From positions 2,542,001 to 2,606,000 of the forward strand of contig JACGCM010002435.1 of assembly GCA_014058105.1 (NCBI GenBank): a stretch of DNA of 64,000 bases, in the 5' to 3' direction. The notes under the pieces are model-generated. The model saw only the letters and a list, made by a program, of their open reading frames with translations, was not told the origin of the DNA and did not search any database. The stretch is from Kingdonia uniflora. Lineage: Eukaryota > Streptophyta > Magnoliopsida > Ranunculales > Circaeasteraceae. Below are positions 12,302-23,318 of this stretch, piece by piece. The number at the start of each line of letters is the position of its first letter. Within the stretch, counting starts at the first letter, position 1. A program made the position numbers and the translations under genes.

Positions 12302-13839
12302 AGGCTAACTTCTATTCTTCTCTTTTCTTGAACCTCACCGACGTCGAGCATTCTGCCTAGTTTTTTTAGCCAGGAAGATATGTGGAAGCGTAGTTGTAGT
12401 TAAGGAAACGCTAGTTTTTTTGCAAGGGCTTTAAAAATACACGAGACCCACTAAACTTGCGTACGAAAAGAGACGGCCGAACATGCATAGTGATGAGATA
12501 TCATACGCTTCGACGCATACGCCGCCTGCTCTTTTTAACGTACGCAAGTCCGGCTACCTCAGTGGGAATCCTCTCCATGTCCACCAGTAGCGCGAGACTC
12601 ACCAGTTGCTTATGGCTATAATACTCGATCGTCCGCGAAAAAAAAACAGGCCACTCAGATTAGGGCAAAAGAAGAATCAAAAGTAGCTAGAGGAAGCCCG
12701 GGGTGTAGTTTAGCGGAGCCTATTCCTCTTACGAGTTGCGCTTGCGTCTGGGATCCCAGGTTCATCTTTTGATAAGTCGCTTCGCTAAAGGGTAAGGGTA
12801 AGAGAACTGGGGCAAAACGAAGAAAACAGGGTATAAAGACAAGTGATGAGCCCAAAAAAAAATACGGCATCCAGCAGTGTGTTTGTGTTGACGAAGCAAA
12901 AATGTAGTTTAGAATAGACATTACGACGAGACTACGCAAAAAAGACAAGCGCAGCATATCACCACTCCAGAAAGCAATCCCAACCTTTAGCCTTATCAAA
13001 AAGGAGGCAAGAGACTCAGTAGTTTGTAGTTTGGAGACAAGCAGCGGCTCGGAGAAATCAGAGCTTTGAAAGCGAAGTGAAGATTATGAGTGAAAAAGGC
13101 TCCAGAATAGACATTACGGGTAGTTTGAGAGCGCAGTTTCAAAATACAGACAGCCAAGTAAAGGTTATGAGCCTACCTTGTCATTTTGCAACCGGAGTAA
13201 AGACAAAAAGCGCCAGTTCTAGACACGAGCTAACGTAGAAGTCGAGAAGCTACAAGAATGCAAAGGTCAGAAAGAAGACCTACTGACTATAGACAAACCC
13301 ACTCCTAAACTACGGGTTGGAAGGAAGAAGGAAAGAAAGAAAACGTAGATATTAAAGACAAAATAGGTCAGGACAGCCAAGCGGGGTAAGCCTGATCTTC
13401 CTTAGCAGTTAGGGTAAGCCTTCTCAAAATTGAGATGGGTTGCGGTAATCTTTGGGTGTGTTGCAGGTACTACCTTCCTATGATCCTGCTGCCCCATTAC
13501 GTAACCACGAGCCCACCTAGCATTTTGGGGTGTGCTTTCGAAGACAGGCTTGGTGGATATGAAAGAAACTCCAAGCCCCCCAACTACTTTTTTCCGCACC
13601 CAAAGCCAAATCACTCTTGAGCAGCCTAAAAAAAAAGACTTCTAGTTGCGTAGTGGATAGTTGCTTAGTGGATAGTTGCGTAGTGGATTCTTTCTCTAAT
13701 TGATTTCTTTAGTGCAAGATTTCTTTGATTTACAACCTTTCGGGCTGAGACCATGTCTCTCCCGTGGGTGAAAGTGAGCTAGAGAGTTTTTGTGCTATAG
13801 TAGCAAGCAGTGGCTATCCCCAGCCCTTATCTATAGACA

Positions 13840-14029
13840 AATACGGAAGGGAGAATTGGTAATTTTTATGATAGGAGATCAAAGTGTTTTTCCTTGGAGA
13901 TGGAAAATTAGCCCACCGGGGTTTATCAATTTGCAAATTCTTCCTCAGTTAGTTAAAAGAATGAAATTGGCTGATATTATGACGATACTAGGTAGTATAG
14001 ATATCATTATGGGAGAAGTTGATCGTTGA
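13840..14029 (+). pseudogene. ndhH: ndhH 3' fragment (plastid NAD(P)H dehydrogenase subunit H)
   Basis: The frame reads [19 protein letters not shown] and continues to [13 protein letters not shown] at 14027-14029, the C-terminal ~60 residues of plastid NdhH, a subunit of the plastid NDH complex at the thylakoid membrane. The rest of the gene is absent: upstream sequence is unrelated. The stop lies one base before the ndhA start, the same tight spacing as in plastid genomes. It is a transferred, non-functional fragment in the nucleus. Confidence 0.9.
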
Positions 14030-14030
14030 A

Positions 14031-14201
14031 ATGATAATTGATACGGCAGAAATACAAGCTATCAATTCTTTTTCCATATCGGAACCGTTAAAAGAGGCCT
14101 ATGGGCTTATATGGTTACTTGTCCCTATTTTTACTCTTGTATTGGGAATAACAATAGGGGGACTTGCATTTAGAGAAGAGATCTTTATGGACCAAAAGTA
14201 G
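14031..14201 (+). pseudogene. ndhA: ndhA 5' fragment (plastid NAD(P)H dehydrogenase subunit 1)
   Basis: ATG at 14031 opens [20 protein letters not shown], then [20 protein letters not shown], the first transmembrane segment of plastid NdhA. Similarity fades after GITIGG near 14162; the remaining codons to the stop at 14201 (ending [10 protein letters not shown]) look like a diverged or deleted version of the next part. An earlier TTG at 14019 is in frame, but the family start is the ATG at 14031. Together with ndhH it forms one collinear plastid piece of about 360 bp. Confidence 0.88.
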
Positions 14202-16435
14202 TGTAGTTTAGGGGCGGGACTTGAGTGGAGGTGAGCCTATAGACACGGGTCAGAGAGGTGCACCAGCGCTTTCAGTTCAAAAGGTTCTGAGTCGGTATCG
14301 GTAGGATTTTACTTCTCATCTATCAGTCCCAGGTCCAAAAGAGGGGAGGTTTCTTCCCTTTACATTCCTAAAAAAATGCCTCCTTTTCTTGCTACGCTAT
14401 TCAACGCTTTTCTCAGAAGTCCTCTATTCCATCACTATAGCTATAGGACACCGAGAAGAATGAATGGATGAACAAAGCCAGCCTATGAATGGATGAACAA
14501 AGCCTATGCGAGCAACGACGAATAGAATGCTTCTATCCATACGGGTCTTAAAGCATAACTACTGCTTTTCTTTTTATGGTTAGGGTCGGTCGGTCAAATG
14601 AAAGGGGGGAGGCATGCTAGGATCCTTCCGAAAAACGCGATCAAAAGTCTCTGGAATATCCGTGCTCGCACTCACTGAAAGAAAAGAAAAAGGCTAGGAG
14701 TTAAAAAGTGGAGTTAGCAACTAGATAAGAGTTGTAGCCTTTAAAAGAAGGCAGTTTGGAGACAGGGTTTTGGCCGTACGCAAGTATGGGAGGATGAAAC
14801 TTTTACACTTCTTTCACAACTTGCGTACAAAGAAATACGACGTTTTTTAAACTTGCGTACTTTTTGTTGAAAAGCGGTTTGGTCTCAAAATCCCGGGTTG
14901 CTTTTCCTAAACTACAGTTTCTGCATATTTCGCTTTCGCTTTAAAAAAATACGACGCTCTAAACTACAAACTACTAAAAGGCTACCGTAGTTAAGGAAAA
15001 GGCGTGAGAAAAAAAACAAGGATCCTAAACTACAACTACCGCGCTTCCTATCTGAGAGCGTGCCGGCCGTCATTCTCGTCCTTTCCCACACGACAGAAAA
15101 GCGACAGAAAGCCAGACTAGGGCTTGATCCTAGCAGATAGCGCCCAGGATCCTTAATTACTTCCCCAGGACGAAACTTCAAAACTTTATAGAACGCCACA
15201 GGTGAGAACCGAAAACCAAACTCCGGAGAATGCCTATCAGACTTTCAGACTTTCCGGAAAACCAAGCCTATGCACATCTCTCTGGGGATCCTATGCAACT
15301 TATAGTAGGAGTACGACTCAGTGCCTAACCCCCTATTCTACCCCCCCCGCTATTCTTGGGCTAGGGCAGAGAAGCGCGGTTTCTTTCTCCGGTTCGATTC
15401 TGCATGGAGAGAGTATCTAATAGAGAGAATCTGATCTATACGTGGCTGCTTCTATGCTTGCACGCTTTTTTTTTAACTATAGACCTAGAGTCCTTCACTT
15501 TGCTTGCCTCGGAATGACTTCTACAATGCCAGGCATAGGCCTAACCGTCTTCAATCTATTCCTAGTCATCTATCACTTCTTTTGACTCTTTTAAATGCTA
15601 GGTTCTTTTAAAGATCTAGGGTTTTTTGAAACACCTTTTTACGCGTAATGTACATTTTTCTGAGCTCCCTAACTACGATGGTTGTAGTTGCTTTTTAAAT
15701 ACAACTAAAAGACGCTCTAAGTCTGCACTACAAAAATATACATTACGGGTTGGAATCGACCTGTGTTTTAGGATCCTTCTCACTCAAACTACTCTCGGGT
15801 TGGCGTACGCAAGTTGCAATGAAATCTCGGGTTGGCGTACGCAAGTTGCACAAGGTTCAAAAAGCTTAAAGAAAGCAGAAGCCTTACTCTTTTTAACCTC
15901 GTTTTAAACCAGAGCAAGAAAGAGAATAGGCAGAGAAGAGCCTGTCTTTGTGAGAGGAATGGGCGGAAGACGTAGTATCATATCTTTAACCTGACCCTTT
16001 TAAAACCAGGCGTACTGGGTAGTTAAAACCAGGCAAATCAGAGCCCAAGTTTACCTGACCTGTCTTTGATCAACCTTAGTCACATAAATGATTTGCCACT
16101 GATATAGCACTAAAATCATACATACACACGAAGGGTAGAATCATGATGATTTTAAGAAAAGGGTTTGAACGACCAGGACAGTTTTTAAGGTTGCCAATCA
16201 CACACGATTTGTAGAATTAGGACGGTTTTTACAATTTTTGCAGTTTTGCAGTGATCGTGTAAGAAGAAAGTGTTTAAGGAATGGGGATGGTTTTTGGCAC
16301 TAAAAGGTAGACGAACTCGTGTGAATCGCACGCGTTACCTAAGCTTAAAGAATAGTAAACAAATGCCAAATAATAAAACTGATGGTGACAGAGTCTGCAT
16401 GAGCTAAGATAACAGATGTTTAAATGCATGACATT

Positions 16436-17460
16436 TTGGTTTCAACAAATGACAACAAATGCATGTAATGGTGACAGGGTCTGCCTTACACGTTTCGAAA
16501 TAGTAATGATACGTGTAGATTGAGGAACAATTAAAATTACACACGTGGCGTGATATAATATTTTTAAATGATTTTAAAAAAATTATTATTAATTATGAAG
16601 TTACATTTGAACTAGTGGAGCCTACGACCTTACCTGTTGCCTTACCTATGGAGCCCACGGCCTAGAAACCTTCATTAATGTTCAAGCAGTTGATATTTTC
16701 AGAATAAATGGAAAAGTTGTATAAAATAAATAACAAAGAAAACTGAACAAATGGGAAAGTTATATAAGACAAATGACTTCAAGTTGTTAAGAAATGACAT
16801 AGATGTCTAAAACAATACTAGAGTTGAACTAAATAAATGACAAATTTTGGTTTGCAGTAGCCGCGTAGATGATTTGCCATCGTTTGTTCTACGAGTTGAG
16901 TAGAGTACCAGTCTTTAATCAAACACTTAGTGGGCAGCAGTCACACAGATAATTTACGATAAATAATCGGGACAGTTTTTGCAGTTGAGTAAGAAGAAGA
17001 AATTGTTCGATGAATCGGGATCGCTTTTGGCTCCAAAAACTAGACGAACTCCTATGAACCACAGGTAATACCTAACCATTAATGATGAAAAATAGTAACA
17101 TAATTGGTGAAAGAGTCTTCCTTCTTATAAATAATAAATATGTTCAAAGGTAGGATAAAATGTAGTAAAACAAATGACAAGTAGTTCATGAGATGGTGAC
17201 AATGTCAGTCTTCCTCGTACACGTGGCTTGATATAATAGTCTTAAATGAGTTAAAGAATTTTTTGCAATTTCTTATTACGCTGGATGTGACATTTGTACT
17301 TGTGGAGCCCAAATATAGGTGGTTGTCTGTTGTAATATTGTAACTTTAGTAGGAGCAAATATAATTTTTTCTCTTGCCATTATCGATTTTGGAATTTATT
17401 GTTCCCTGGGTCTAATTTTGTAAAGATGGCAAAAACTAGTATTTATTATCATAATTTACG
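16436..17460 (+). repeat. Left arm of ~1 kb inverted repeat (right end of MULE 1)
   Basis: Read in reverse complement, this arm matches 18205-19262 over almost its whole length. Shared landmarks are ACACGTGGC-type blocks, GTGGAGCCCA, TCTTTAATCAAACACTTA, CTCCTATGAACC and the terminal CAAAAACTAGTATTTATTAT. A diverged direct copy of part of the arm lies at about 16081-16436 (for example TAGACGAACTC at 16306 and 17040), so the MULE end also has internal subrepeats. Confidence 0.85.
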
Positions 17461-18204
17461 TTCCCTATTAATCATTCCTAGATGTATAGTATATATAATA
17501 TAGGTCATAACAATGTTGTCAATATATATCATGCTTGTATATTATAAACTAATACTATAATATATATTTATTGATATATAGTGCAGAAAATATAGTTTAA
17601 TTTTTTAAATACGCATGAAAATAAATAACATTTATTTTTAAAAATAATTTCACGCCATCTACAAATTTTCAAACAAAATTTGGGGTTTTCCTGCGATTTC
17701 CCTCATTTTATGATTTTCCGCAATTTTTTGTGAATATTTCTCTATTTTTCGCTAAAATTACTTATGATGGATCGGTAGTAGACCCATAGGGTCTATCCAT
17801 ATCCATTTGGGCTGTTCTGGGTTGGTCCTTCTATGATATGGGCAAGTCCAGATTGGTTTAATTGAATTAAATAGGTCTGGTCAAACATGTTTGACTAAGA
17901 AATTTAAACATGTGTGTATGACCCTCGAGTTGACCCATGTGTGCACTTGCACTCGCATATGGTGTACATGTCTTATGTACATACACACACAGTTTACACA
18001 TATCGTGTGTTCACACACACGGGCATGGTGCATACACGTGCTCAATTTGTAGTCACATGTCTGACACATGTCAACATTTACAAAAAATCTTCAAATATTT
18101 TTTAAATAATGAATTTCTGTCATGTGAGTCGATAAAACAGTTTTTTTTCTTTCAAAATTTGAATTTGACACGTCACTGCCATGCGAGAGTGCCAATTTTT
18201 TTAT
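17461..18204. other. Spacer between the two facing MULE ends
   Basis: This 744-bp AT-rich spacer separates the two MULEs. It includes a perfect 16-bp palindrome GTCAAACATGTTTGAC at about 17879-17894 and a stretch rich in ACATGT and CACA words (17900-18075) that opens frames on both strands. I regard those frames as composition artefacts. The last 9 bases, TTTTTTTAT (18196-18204), are the left target duplication of MULE 2. Confidence 0.6.
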
Positions 18205-19262
18205 CGAAAATTATGACAATAAATACTAGTTTTTGCCATCTTTGCAAAATCAGTCCCAGGGAACAATAAATTGCAAAATCGATAATGGCAAGAGGAAAAG
18301 CCATATTTTCCCCTACTAAAGTTCTAATATTACAGTAGACAACCACCTCTTTTTGGGCTCCACAAGTACAAATGTCACATCCGGCCTAATAAAAAATTGA
18401 ATAAATTTTTTTAACTCATTTAAAACTATTATATCAAGCCACGTGTACGAGGAAGACTCACATTATCACCATCACATAAACTACTTGTCATTTGTTATAG
18501 TACATTTTGTCCTACCTTTGAACATATTTATTATTTATAAGAAGGCAGACTCTTTCACCAATTCTGTAACTATTTCTCATCGTTTAAGGTTACGTATCAC
18601 CTGCGGTTCATAGGAGTACGTCTGGTTTTAGAGCCAAAAGCGATCCCAATTCATCGAGCTGTTTCTTCTTCTTACTCAACCGCAAAAACTTTCCTGATTA
18701 TTTGGCACAAACCATGTGTGTGACTGCAACCTTGTAAGTGTTTGATTAAAGACTGGTACTCTACTCCTTGGGCATGAAGGAAATTATGGTACTCTACTCT
18801 ACTCAACTCGTGGAACAAACGATGGCAAATCATCTGCGCAGCTGCTGCAAACAAAAATATGTCATTTATTTAGTTTAACTCTAGCATTTTTTCAGATATC
18901 TATGTCATTTTCAACAGACTGTTGTCATATTTGTAATATAACTTTCTCATTTGTTCAGACTTATTTGTCATTTGTTTTATACATTTTTACCATTTGGTCT
19001 GAAAATATCAACTGCTTAAATATTAAAATAGGTTTCTAGGCCGTGGGCTCTACAGGTAAGATAGCAGGTAAAGCCACAGGCTCCACTAGTTCGAATTTCA
19101 CTTCATAATTAATAAAAAAAATTCAAATCATTTAAAAATATTATTATCACGCCACGTGTCCAATTTTAATCATTCCTCGATCTACACATGTCCTTACTAT
19201 TTTGAGACGTGTAAGGCACACCCTGTCACCATTACATGCATTTCTTGTTATTCGTTGAAGCC
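18205..19262 (-). repeat. Right arm of ~1 kb inverted repeat (left end of MULE 2)
   Basis: This is the counterpart of 16436-17460 in opposite orientation. The homology runs from the element terminus inward to about TGCATTTCTTGTTATTCG near 19255. A transcript crossing both arms would fold into a long hairpin with a 744-base loop. Confidence 0.85.
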
Positions 19263-19987
19263 AATTTGTTAACAATCGACCATAGATTGTTAACAAATAA
19301 CAAATTATTGCTAACAAATGATAAATTTTTGAGAACTAATTTTTTTAACTTCAAATGAATTCCACTATCATACAGACACGATAATAATGTTCAAAGAACC
19401 AAATCGATTATTCACTTACATCAAATGTTGTCAATCTACAATACAAATAATATATAATGAATAAATTTTTTTAAGATAACAAATGACAAATACCTGATAA
19501 TAAATGCCAAATAATATATAACGAATGATATATCATAGATAACAAATGACAAATCTCTCATAAAAAATACTTAATCATATATAGCGAATGATATATCATG
19601 GATAACAAATGACAAATCTCATATTACAAATGACAAATCAAATATAACGAATAATATTTCATAGATAACAAATGACACATCTTGGCAAATGTTGTCTACT
19701 ATCATACAAATCATTGTCAACTAAAAAATATATCGAAACAAAGCATAAATCAAAAGATTCAAAACTAAGTAAATTATATTCAACATTCAACATTATCATT
19801 CATCATCATAAAAACCCCAAAAAGAACCCCTAAAAAATGTCTATTTCTAGGCTTTTTCCCAAAATAATCCCCTCCAAAAAACAAGCCACTAAAAAAACCT
19901 AAAAGAATCTCCTCATCTTTTAAGGAGGAGGAGGTTCATCATCTTCATCTTCATCATCCGCATCATCACCATCATCTGCATCATTAA

Positions 19988-20018
<31 letters not shown>

Positions 20019-20570
20019 GTCATCGTTATCTTCGTCTGAGGTGTACTCAGCTAGTTGCTCCCTCTCATCACTATTATTATAGTCCCTTATTAGGGGAGTT
20101 AATAGAAGGAAATCTGACATTGTTGAGAGTCTTGAGACTTGAGAGAGTGAGAGATAAATGATGGAAAAAGATGGAAAGTTTGAAGTGTTAAGACTTGGGG
20201 TTACACGTTTTATGTTTTCAATCTGACAAACGTCAATGGATGCGTCCCTCCCTCTCTTCCCCTAGTAACCACTCTAGACACATAGCCAAATCATTTATAT
20301 CAAATAAAAAATCTTGTATAGAAAAAGTCAAATCATGATTAACAAATGACAACTTATAGACAATAAATCTCTTATAACAAATGACAACAAATTTTTGATT
20401 ATAAATACCAAATCATATTTAACAAATGATAATTCTATAATAACAAATGCCAAATCATAAATAAGAAATGAAAAATTAATTACAATCTAACTATATAGAC
20501 TAGCCATTCTAACAAATATGTACTATACGAATGACAAAGAAGGAATAACAAATGAGAAAGATTATATAAA
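19263..20570. repeat. Dense AAATGACAAA-type motif cluster in MULE 2
   Basis: Variants of ATAACAAATGACAAAT recur every few tens of bases around 19470-19680 and 20335-20560, with degenerate forms such as AAATGCCAAA and CGAATGATATAT. Weaker clusters of the same words occur in MULE 1 (9.3-11.1 kb, 16.3-17.2 kb) and elsewhere in MULE 2 (22.9-24.3, 25.1-26.1, 27.6-27.8 kb). Inverted forms (GTCATTTGTT) occur near 18480, 18880-18990, 21340-21420 and 28260. Apart from the aspartate-rich frame at 19920-20120, this stretch has no gene. Confidence 0.7.
19920..20120 (-). CDS. Short aspartate-rich protein, hypothetical
   Basis: An intact 66-codon frame starts at ATG 20120 (MSDFLLLTPLIRDYNN). It then turns into a run of aspartates encoded by a GAT-type trinucleotide repeat and ends in EPPPP. 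The uniform D tract comes from microsatellite expansion (ATC on the plus strand, about 19990-20025). The first ~30 residues are the only complex part, and I do not recognise them. It lies in MULE 2, downstream of the glycine-rich frame and on the same strand. It may be a remnant exon rather than a gene. Confidence 0.25.
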
Positions 20571-20699
20571 TTAATGATATTAATTGTGTATAGCTTAGGG
20601 TACCTTCTCATAACTCATTGGGCACAAAAAAAGTAAGAAACTTTCATTAGCTTGAATATTGTAGAACTTTCAATTTACATTACATCAATTTATATCAGT

Positions 20700-21113
20700 T
20701 TATACACTCGGAGGTGGTGGCGGTGGTCGGTCTCCCCTACCACCACCACCGTCTCCTCATCCATAACCCCTACCACCCCACCATCTCTTCCTCTGATCCT
20801 ACTCAAGGTACCGGCTTGACATTATCAGACGCATACCAGCTTCTTTATCTGTCGCTGTAACAGCATCCTCGGCCAGAAGACACATACTAATTTTCCTCCC
20901 CTGTTCTCACGTTACCATATAGTGAAAGCATTGTATTTGATAATAACCGTCGTCCGCCTCTTCCATCTGTTCATACGTCATCCCATGGAAAGTAGGATGC
21001 ACTGGAATGGGAGTAGAAAGTTCAAGGGACTGGGGCTCAAAGGATTGAAGTCGCAGCTCTTACATCTTGGATAGAACCCTAGCCTCATATGTTTGGCGTC
21101 TGGTGGTCACCAT
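20700..21113 (-). pseudogene. Small glycine-rich reading frame, unnamed family, copy B
   Basis: The frame starts at ATG 21113 (MVTTRRQTYEARVLSKM) and keeps phase for 138 codons to a TAA at 20700. Four internal stops (after VLSKM, YMVT, RYLE and GRGYG) sit where a single base change from Gln, Trp/Arg, Gln and Gly codons would explain them. It has an acidic block EQMEEADDGYY, then FHYMVT, CLLAEDAV, a Gly/Arg-rich stretch (GDGGGGRGD) and a short proline run. Layout and length match the frame at 7777-8187 in the retrotransposon. Function is unknown; RGG-like tails are often RNA-binding, but that is only a suggestion. Confidence 0.5.
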
Positions 21114-21550
21114 CTTCTTCACAGTGTACTTGCTGAATAAGATTAAATAAGGAATAAAGAAGTACTTGTCGAATAAACCACATCAATATTTAATGCTGAG
21201 TCAAATCCAAATGTGAGATTTAGTTCAACACGGTGGTATTTAATGCTGACGAAACCCATTGGAAATGATGATGGAATATTGGAAAAGTATTTATTATTTA
21301 ATAAAATATATGTTATCCAACAATAAACTATTTGTCATTTGTTTTATGGTCTTTGTCATTTATAATCCATAAATTGCATGGTATTATTAAAATGTTGTCA
21401 TTTGTTATATATGATTTAGCATTTGATCCTTAAGAGCTTAACATTCTAATGTCATAAATTAACGTTACTAAAGGTAAGGCATATTACACTTCACTCCTAC
21501 ATATTTCTCTACTTGTTAAGATTTAGAGATTTTAACTTGGACAAAAAATT

Positions 21551-22024
21551 TTAGAGCATTTCCGTTCTGACCTCTGAGATCCTTAGTTGAGTGTAAGTTT
21601 CATATGTAATAGTATTGAGGTTCTGATTACTCCCTTGGCCAGAATTTATGACGTCTTCCGCCGTTGATGACTGCGGCCTTTTAGAATCATCGGGCGTAGA
21701 GGAATCTCGAAACCAAGCTTTAAACTGACAATGGTATTGTGGGCAATGGCAGAATCTCCTACCGGGCGGCTTAAAGACTCTGCAAATGTGACCACAATCA
21801 TACATTTTCACCTCATCTACCCACGCCCATAAACCACACCCACCAATTTTGCTAGCGCATTGACAGAGCCTGCGGTTAGGGTTGAGGCTTATGCGTGAGA
21901 GACGAATATCATAATTTTCACCGCACCAGGAAATAAGGAAATCTATCGTTGATAGGGAAGTATGTAATGCTTGAAAACTAGAAGCAAGTGCACAGGTTAT
22001 GTAGTATAAGGTTATGACAAACAT
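21551..22024 (-). pseudogene. Double GRF-type zinc-finger reading frame in MULE 2
   Basis: The 157-codon frame is open from 22024 and contains two GRF-like zinc ribbons. The first, residues about 33-71, is CGENY ... NPNRRLCQC ... GGCGLWAWVDEV. The second, about 76-107, is CGHIC ... PPGRRFCHCP ... CQFKAWFRD. The arginine-aromatic and GxF/W patterns are those of zf-GRF, a nucleic-acid-binding fold common in plant transposon-related proteins. The first ~30 residues look like read-through of upstream sequence, so the true start may lie in another exon. Partner and role are unknown. Confidence 0.55.
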
Positions 22025-22333
22025 TTTATAAAGAAATAAAAATTAGCACATCACGATGATACCCTTGGTCACAACAAATGCCATATCTCCATCTTTAAAG
22101 CCGACAGATTTTTGCCTTTACAGAAAATTTGATAAGTCATTCTTAAAGTCAACTTTGATTACATTTTTAGCAAGTTATTTAACCAAAATATCCACGTGGT
22201 TTTCGTCACTCTAAACATTAAGCGTTCAACCCTGTCACACGTGATTCAAAGTCTAAATTCTCCCAACTATAAGAAACAAAAAAAAACCCTAAACTAAAGC
22301 TCTAACCCTTAACTCTTTAAAACTTTTTAGGAA

Positions 22334-22770
22334 ATGTCGCACTCCTACTCCACTCGATTTAGCCGTGCCTCTTCCAGTACCCCTTAAGATTGGCTTGAGG
22401 CGATAAGGATTGAGGAAGATCAAGTTGACGAACCTCTATTCACGTTGAATAGAATTTGCCTAATGGGGAAGGATGTCAACGGTGAGAAGGCGCACCTGCT
22501 GAAAGAGCATTACGAAGAGTTCAAGGAGAAATTAGGAGAACTCGTTGAAATAAATGAAGAACTGGATAAAATTATAAAAAAGAAAAAGAGCATTCTGAAG
22601 GGTTTAAGTTCCATATCCGCTTCTTGGAAGATCAGTTTTGCGCCCTAAAGTTGACCGAGATGAGTACAAGAAATTGTGGGAGGAGTCAGCCTGTAAAATT
22701 AGCTGTCTCGAGCAGAAGATCATGGCCATGGAACATGATCATGGCCTGTAAAATTAGCTGTCTCAAGTGA
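22334..22770 (+). pseudogene. Tandem coiled-coil gene, copy 1
   Basis: ATG 22334 opens MSHSYSTRFSRASSSTP, then a TAA at codon 18, then DWLEAIRIEEDQ. The frame continues through NRICLMGKDVNGEKAHLLKE into a Glu/Lys/Leu-rich coiled-coil segment, with a shift near 22600. The next copy has TAC where this one has TAA. It lies about 985 bp upstream of copy 2 in the same orientation and opposite to the transposase. I do not recognise the family; it looks like a small coiled-coil passenger gene. Confidence 0.5.
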
Positions 22771-23318
22771 GGAATTGCGAACATTTGGATTGTTTCTAGG
22801 TTTTTTTTATTTTTTATTATTATTCGAGTATTTCCCTTGTATGAACAGTTCTTTTGTTTCGTTTCGGTTTTTCGCTAGGGAAGATCCATCAAATATAAAT
22901 GATATAAGGGAACCAAACCAATGATAAAGACTCCTTCAACAATGGTAGATAAATGTTGAACTTAACAAAATTGGTGATAACATTTGAACAGACAAATGAT
23001 ATATTATGGTTAAACAATGATAGGTCTGGAAAGATATAATGATATATAGCTTAACAACAAATGCAAAATTATCTTCAACATATGGCAAATCGATGTGACA
23101 AGTAATGATAATTGATTAGACAACTCAGTTTAAATATACATATTACTTACGTGTAGAACAAAAAACGACGGCGCCGAACCAAGTAATAATCACTTTTACC
23201 ATATTCTCTACTCTTCCCAATACATTCAACTCCCCTTATAAAAAATTTAAGTTCAAATAAACTATTCTCTACTCTTCAACTATTCAAACCCTAAACTTTT
23301 TTCAACTTCTGAAGAAAA

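Larger units (their letters stand above)
11620..16065. other. Insert of organelle character, probably mitochondrial-type DNA
   Basis: Sequence style changes abruptly here: less AT-rich, no AAATGACAAA motifs, and many short dispersed repeats. The 10-mer GTACGCAAGT (either strand) occurs eight times in this segment, at 12141, 12455, 12540, 14776, 14819, 14851, 15805 and 15837. It otherwise occurs only in the segment at 46.0-46.7 kb. A plastid ndhH-ndhA piece lies inside. Plant mitochondrial genomes often hold plastid pieces and short repeats, so I infer a mitochondrial origin, but I recognise no mitochondrial gene. Flanking MULE sequence has TCTTTGATCAA on the right and GACTTTAATCAAACAC on the left, a possible microhomology. 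Open frames such as 12655-12999 have no recognised product. Confidence 0.55.
8999..17460. mobile_element. MULE 1, right part of a Mutator-like element
   Basis: The right terminus is clear: AAAGATGGCAAAAACTAGT, then ATTTATTATCATAATTTACG ending at 17460. It matches both termini of MULE 2. The last ~1 kb (16436-17460) is homologous, in inverted orientation, to the left end of MULE 2. Inside are a DUF1985-like gene on the minus strand (9017-11593) and the organelle-like insert (about 11620-16065). No left terminus is visible; it was probably separated by the retrotransposon at 1-8998 and lies left of the window. The 9 bp after the right end (TTCCCTATT, 17461-17469) is the target duplication to look for there. 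Confidence 0.65.

Noticed and set aside
11620..16065. Possible tRNA or mitochondrial protein genes in the organelle-like insert
   Set aside because: I looked for cloverleaf-like segments and known mitochondrial proteins by eye and found none apart from the plastid ndhH/ndhA piece.
17881..18269. Overlapping open frames on both strands near the MULE spacer
   Set aside because: They come from CACA/ACATGT-rich sequence with no domain or codon signal.
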